From the NCBI GenBank assembly GCA_003254925.1, contig QANZ01026775.1:20873-84872 (forward strand): a stretch of 64,000 nt of DNA. The letters run 5' to 3'. Source of the DNA: Chamaecrista fasciculata (taxonomy: Eukaryota; Streptophyta; Magnoliopsida; Fabales; Fabaceae). The notes under the pieces were generated by a model. It was not told where the DNA came from and ran no database searches. It saw only the letters and a list, made by a program, of their open reading frames with translations. This document shows, one piece after another, positions 55,707 through 64,000 of this stretch; position 1 is the stretch's first letter, and each line of letters opens with the position of its first letter. The translations under genes were made by a program, and so were the position numbers.

Positions 55707-56118
55707 GGTAAATTATATTTTGGTATTCTATTTTATGACTCAATTTCATTTTGGTACCCTGTTATTTCAAAAGTGACACTTTGGTACCCTGTTTTTTGCA
55801 CCGTTAACATTTTGGTACCCTATTCTTTCAAAAGTGACATTTTAGTACCCTGTTCTTTACACCATTAACACTTTGATGCCATGTTCTATGAACCAATTTC
55901 ACTTTGGTACCTTGTTCTTTCACGATTTGTTACCCTATTTTATTTGTACTAAAGTGTTAAATGTGCAAAGAACATGATACCAAAATGTCACTTTTGAAAA
56001 AATAAGGTACCAAAATGTTAACGGTGCAAAGAAAATGATACTAAAGTGTCACTTTTAAAAGAACATGGTACCAAAGTAAAATCAATTCATAAAACAGAGT
56101 ACCAAAATGTAATTAATT
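55707..56118. repeat. Palindromic MITE (GGTACC/AAAGTG), copy 2
   Basis: The same hairpin family as 26798-27282: GGTAAATTATATTTTGGTA at the left, repeated AAAAGTGACACTTTGGTACCCT units, and ACCAAAATGTAATTAATTA at the right. It lies about 310 bp before the ATG of beta-glucosidase copy 3. Confidence 0.8.
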
Positions 56119-56429
56119 ATCCTATTTTATTCCATTCATGTGGCCCTCCTGACCCACCACATGATCTCTTCATAACAACCCACATATTTTATACCATCGA
56201 ATACATTTTTATACTGAATACCATTATAAAATATCATTTCACCACACTATTTTTTTTAAAAAGACATGTGAGAATCGCGAGCTTGAAAACTTAAAACAAG
56301 TTCAATAATCCTCCATTTATTTATTTATATCGATTTGCTTATATAATAACCGAAATGGTTCTTCAAGCATATACACAATAATTAAGATTATCTTTATCTT
56401 CCTTGTTCTGTTCTTGGCTCAAAGTCGAA
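56119..56429 (+). promoter_or_regulatory. Promoter of beta-glucosidase copy 3
   Basis: It keeps AATATCATTTCACCA-ACTA, AGACATGTGAGAATCGCGAGCTTGAAAAC, GCTTATATAATAACCGAAATGG (possible TATA box) and TTCTTGGCTCAAAGTC, closely matching the region before copy 4. Confidence 0.55.
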
Positions 56430-61174
<4,745 letters not shown>

Positions 61175-62452
61175 ATTGTTTTCATCAATGAAGAAAACAA
61201 TGAAGTTAATGTATAAATTGTATTAACATGATAATAGCCAGGATTGTAAGTTATGTCATTTACATTTTTCAAGAAAAACATTTCTTATGGCAACTCATAT
61301 TGAGTATTTTTGGGAATGAAGAGGGTAATAGAAAAAGGGGGAAATTATATACAGCTTGCCTGTTTGCTATCTGGTTCCTCACTCAAAGCATGCTATGTGT
61401 CTTTTTATTCCAAGTCAGCTTTGGTATATCATTTTATTAACGGAGTTTACATTGTTATCTAACTCTATTTTTTTTTATCAAGATTTATCACTGTTGCTTG
61501 TATGTATCAGAATGTTTAGTCTCTTTTGTTTCTAACTATCTCTTCTTCTCCTTCACTATCTTGGTTCATATACATGGCAAATAAAAATATGGTCAAACGC
61601 TTCTTTTTCATAAAACAACATTTAATCTGCAAGTAGTTAAAACCCAAATCATAATATATAATGAAATGAGAATGAAGAAGAAGGAGAGGAAAAGTTAGAA
61701 AAGAAGGAGACGAAACGTTCTAATACAAGCAAGTAGCAACAGTGATAAATCTTGAGAAAAAAGAGTTAGAAAACAATGTAAACTCTGTTATTTTATTTTT
61801 ATGATCTAAATAAAACTTTATTTCTCGTTGAAATTAAGAAAACTGTTGGAAAATTAATATTAATGAAGCATGGCAATATGGCATGACCGTTTAGAGCAAT
61901 TGAATGAAGTTGAGCACGTCGCACATCCGCATAGCCGTTTGCATCATATTTGGTTTCCATTGGAGATTTTAGTAATTCAAGAAAACAAGTAACACAATTT
62001 AAAAAAAAAAAACGAGTAATAGATAATTATATTCTACAGGTAATACTTTTGTGTATTAAATGTGCCGCGTGATATAGCAAAATCAATTTATAGAAGGCAT
62101 GAATTATCTTAAAAGAGAGTGAGATTTCTGTATTTATTTCTAAGTTACTTCACCAAGAAAATCTTGATCCTCAAGTCATGTGGTTTGCACATAATTAGCT
62201 CACGAACTCAACATGTCATATAATAAGGATAACCTGATAACTTTAACTAATTCAATTCCTTAAACAATAAGAATGTGATTGCACGATACGAACCAAAATT
62301 GCAGTCCCAGGCTCCTAGCAATAACAGTAAAAGGAGGCAAAAATAGAAGAAGATTACAAATGAAAAGGAAGAAATGGATCAATGGAGGTTCGGCAACATC
62401 ATTCTATAAGACAAGATGAATAATAAGCCAAATTCCATTGCCTTCCAGCCTA
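61175..62452. other. Intergenic between copies 3 and 4, with 4CL-like intron 5 relic
   Basis: The copy 3 3' flank matches those of copies 1 and 2 for about 80 bp, then diverges. At 61797-61850, TTTTATGATCTAAATAAAACTTTATTT and GAAATTAAGAAAACT match intron 5 of the intact 4CL-like gene (45412-45466). The exon 5 relic itself is absent. 62143-62230 resembles 50354-50460. A self-complementary arm occurs too: 61640-61780 contains the inverse of 61440-61590 (AACTCTATTTTTTTT-TCAAGATTTATCACTG). Confidence 0.6.
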
Positions 62453-62780
62453 GGAAGCATGGACACTGACACGGACACGGGACACGACACGGACACGGAC
62501 ACAACGACACGCTAAACTCTCAAAATTACACGACACGACACGACACGCCATATATTTATATATATAAATAATTAAATATTTATAATTTTTAATGAAAAAT
62601 TTAAAAATTACAAGTTTTATTCATAATATATGTCATATGTATTATTATTTTTTCTTATATGTCATGTTAAAGTCACAAAAAATTGATTTATATTTTAAAA
62701 TTTATGAATATGTGTCGTGTCGGTGTCATACGGATGTCGGACACGGCGACACGCCCTCAAAATGAAGTGTTCATGCTTCT
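62453..62780. mobile_element. MITE with GAAGCATGGACAC ends, copy 3
   Basis: GAAGCATGGACACTGACACGG at the left, GTGTTCATGCTTC at the right, with CGACACGACACGACACGCC and GTGTCGTGTCGG subterminal tracts. Flanks CTTCCAGCC and CTTCCGGCT suggest a 9-bp target duplication. Confidence 0.7.
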
Positions 62781-63094
62781 TAGCTTCCGGCTAATCAATT
62801 GCAAACCACTACAACCATGTATGCATGTGATAAATTGTTTAATAAGATGCCTTCTTGTGGGCTACTACATTATCTCTTCACTAATGCATTATAAAATATC
62901 ATTTCATCAGAATATTGTTTTTTTCTTAGAAATGTGAATCACGAACTTGAAAATTTAAAATTAAACAACTCCAATAATCCTCCATTAAATTATATTGATT
63001 TGCTTATATAATAACTGAAATGATTCTTCAAGCACATACACAATAATTACGATTATCTTCATCTTCCTCATTCTGTTCTTGGCTCAAAGTCAAA
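62781..63094 (+). promoter_or_regulatory. Promoter of beta-glucosidase copy 4
   Basis: It contains AAATATCATTTCATCAGAATA, AGAAATGTGAATCACGAACTTG, GCTTATATAATAACTGAAATGATTC (possible TATA box) and TTCTTGGCTCAAAGTCAAA, the block shared by copies 2-4. Confidence 0.55.
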
Positions 63095-64000
63095 ATGAGA
63101 ATCTCCAGCAGCATTATAATGATTGGTTTGCTTGTATGCTTGATGACTCTGCATCTTCACGGTTTGTCATCTTCAAGTTAAGATTAATTCTGATTAATCC
63201 TATATATCTCTTGTTGATTGTTTTTTTTTTTTTTTTTTTTTTGTTTCTTAGTGCAATGTTCTGAGTTTGAAATAGGATTGAGAGATTCCCCAACAAACTC
63301 TGAAGAACTCAATATAAGAAGATCAGATTTTCCCAGTGATTTTGTCTTTGGGGTATCTACTGCTGCAGCACAGGTATACCTATATATATATATATATCTC
63401 AAAGATATTCGTCATTTACAAACTTTATATAAAGGTTCTCAATTCTCAAAATTATGGCTATTCTTCTCTGTATTAGTGGATGATGAATATTATTGCAGAT
63501 TGAAGGAGGTGTAAACGAAGGGGGAAAAGGACCAACTATTTGGGACTACTTCATCCAAAAATTCCCAGGTAGAATAATTGACTTTTGTGAATCAATAATC
63601 CCTCTTTAAAATATTAGAGTTAATTAATAATTGGGCCCGTCAATAATGATAAATATATCTCAATTTATCTCTCAAAAGATAAAATTATAAAATTAAATTT
63701 TTTAAAAGATGGAAAATTTGGTCCTTTTGCTAAAAAGTCAATTCAAATTTAACAATAAATCTATTTCTTTTAACTTTAACCGTTTATTGTAATTTTAACA
63801 AAATATAAAATAACATCAAATTTGTCATTAAATTTCTATTCATATCTTCACAAAAAGATCAAATTAATTATTATAATTGTATCATCATACCAAATGACCA
63901 AAATTGGGACATTTTTTTTTATTTTTGGTGACCAGATCATTAATTTACTCAAAATATTACTATTCATCCCTAACATTATAGAATTTTATAAGCATTCTCA
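63095..64000 (+). CDS. GH1 beta-glucosidase, array copy 4 (5' part, runs off window)
   Basis: Exons 1-3 are present: 63095-63161 (signal peptide ISSSIIMIGLLVCLMTLHL), 63252-63373 and 63499-63568, encoding VQCSEFEIGLRDSP through RRSDFPSDFVFGVSTAAAQ to [18 protein letters not shown]. All splice sites and the frame are intact so far. Exon 3 has IEGG where copies 1-3 have IEGA. Intron 3 is long and closely matches that of copy 3 (GTTAATTAATAA-TGGGCCCGT), so copies 3 and 4 look like the most recent pair here. Whether the remaining eleven exons are intact lies outside the window. Confidence 0.9.

Overview
The window is nuclear DNA from a flowering plant, very probably a woody or rosid-type eudicot. 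It is AT-rich, its genes have many short GT-AG introns, and its intergenic space is packed with small non-autonomous transposons (hAT, PIF/Harbinger, Mutator-like and Stowaway-like MITEs), solo LTRs and tRNA-derived SINEs. No prokaryotic, viral or organellar gene set is present apart from one plastid psbB fragment inserted in nuclear DNA. The species cannot be named from the sequence alone.

Layout. 1-2.5 kb: MITEs and the psbB (plastid-derived) fragment. 2.5-4.9 kb, minus: a spliced gene that keeps the DNA-binding domain of a Mutator-type transposase but has no catalytic core. 7.07-10.39 kb, minus: a complete cycloeucalenol cycloisomerase gene (CPI1, sterol biosynthesis, eight coding exons, one GC-AG intron). 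10.5-21.8 kb: gene-free and repeat-rich, with a solo LTR flanked by TAAAG, a hAT element, a PIF/Harbinger element, a long palindromic MITE and degenerate telomere-like repeats. 21.98-25.05 kb, plus: NOP56 (box C/D snoRNP core) with a TATA box and telo-box. 27.58-30.94 kb, plus: adenylate kinase, with a palindromic MITE in its proximal promoter. 31-39.4 kb: repeats, including hAT elements, a LINE-like retroposon, an Au-like SINE fragment and Stowaway-like MITEs. 39.53-45.67 kb, plus: a peroxisomal (C-terminal SKL) 4-coumarate:CoA ligase-like gene carrying a 2-kb solo LTR in intron 1 and a SINE in intron 4. 46.6-64.0 kb, plus: a tandem array of four family-1 beta-glucosidase genes. Copies 1 and 3 are intact, copy 2 is a pseudogene, and copy 4 runs off the window.

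The four single-copy genes are ordinary housekeeping or metabolic genes with no evident shared pathway. The adenylate kinase / 4CL-like pairing resembles, from memory, the neighbourhood of At5g63380-At5g63400 in Arabidopsis. The beta-glucosidase array appears to have grown by unequal crossing-over with one breakpoint inside the neighbouring 4CL-like gene: decayed pieces of that gene (exon 5, intron 5 or an exon 6-like block) lie between the beta-glucosidase copies.

The most unusual signal is dispersed. At least a dozen tiny insertions (15-29 nt) occur, nearly all an A- or T-run beside a few fixed bases (often TTGGCC before the A-run), and each is flanked by a perfect 10-17 bp direct repeat. 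They look like extreme 5'-truncated LINE/SINE retroinsertions. One of them has duplicated a 5' splice site of a beta-glucosidase gene.
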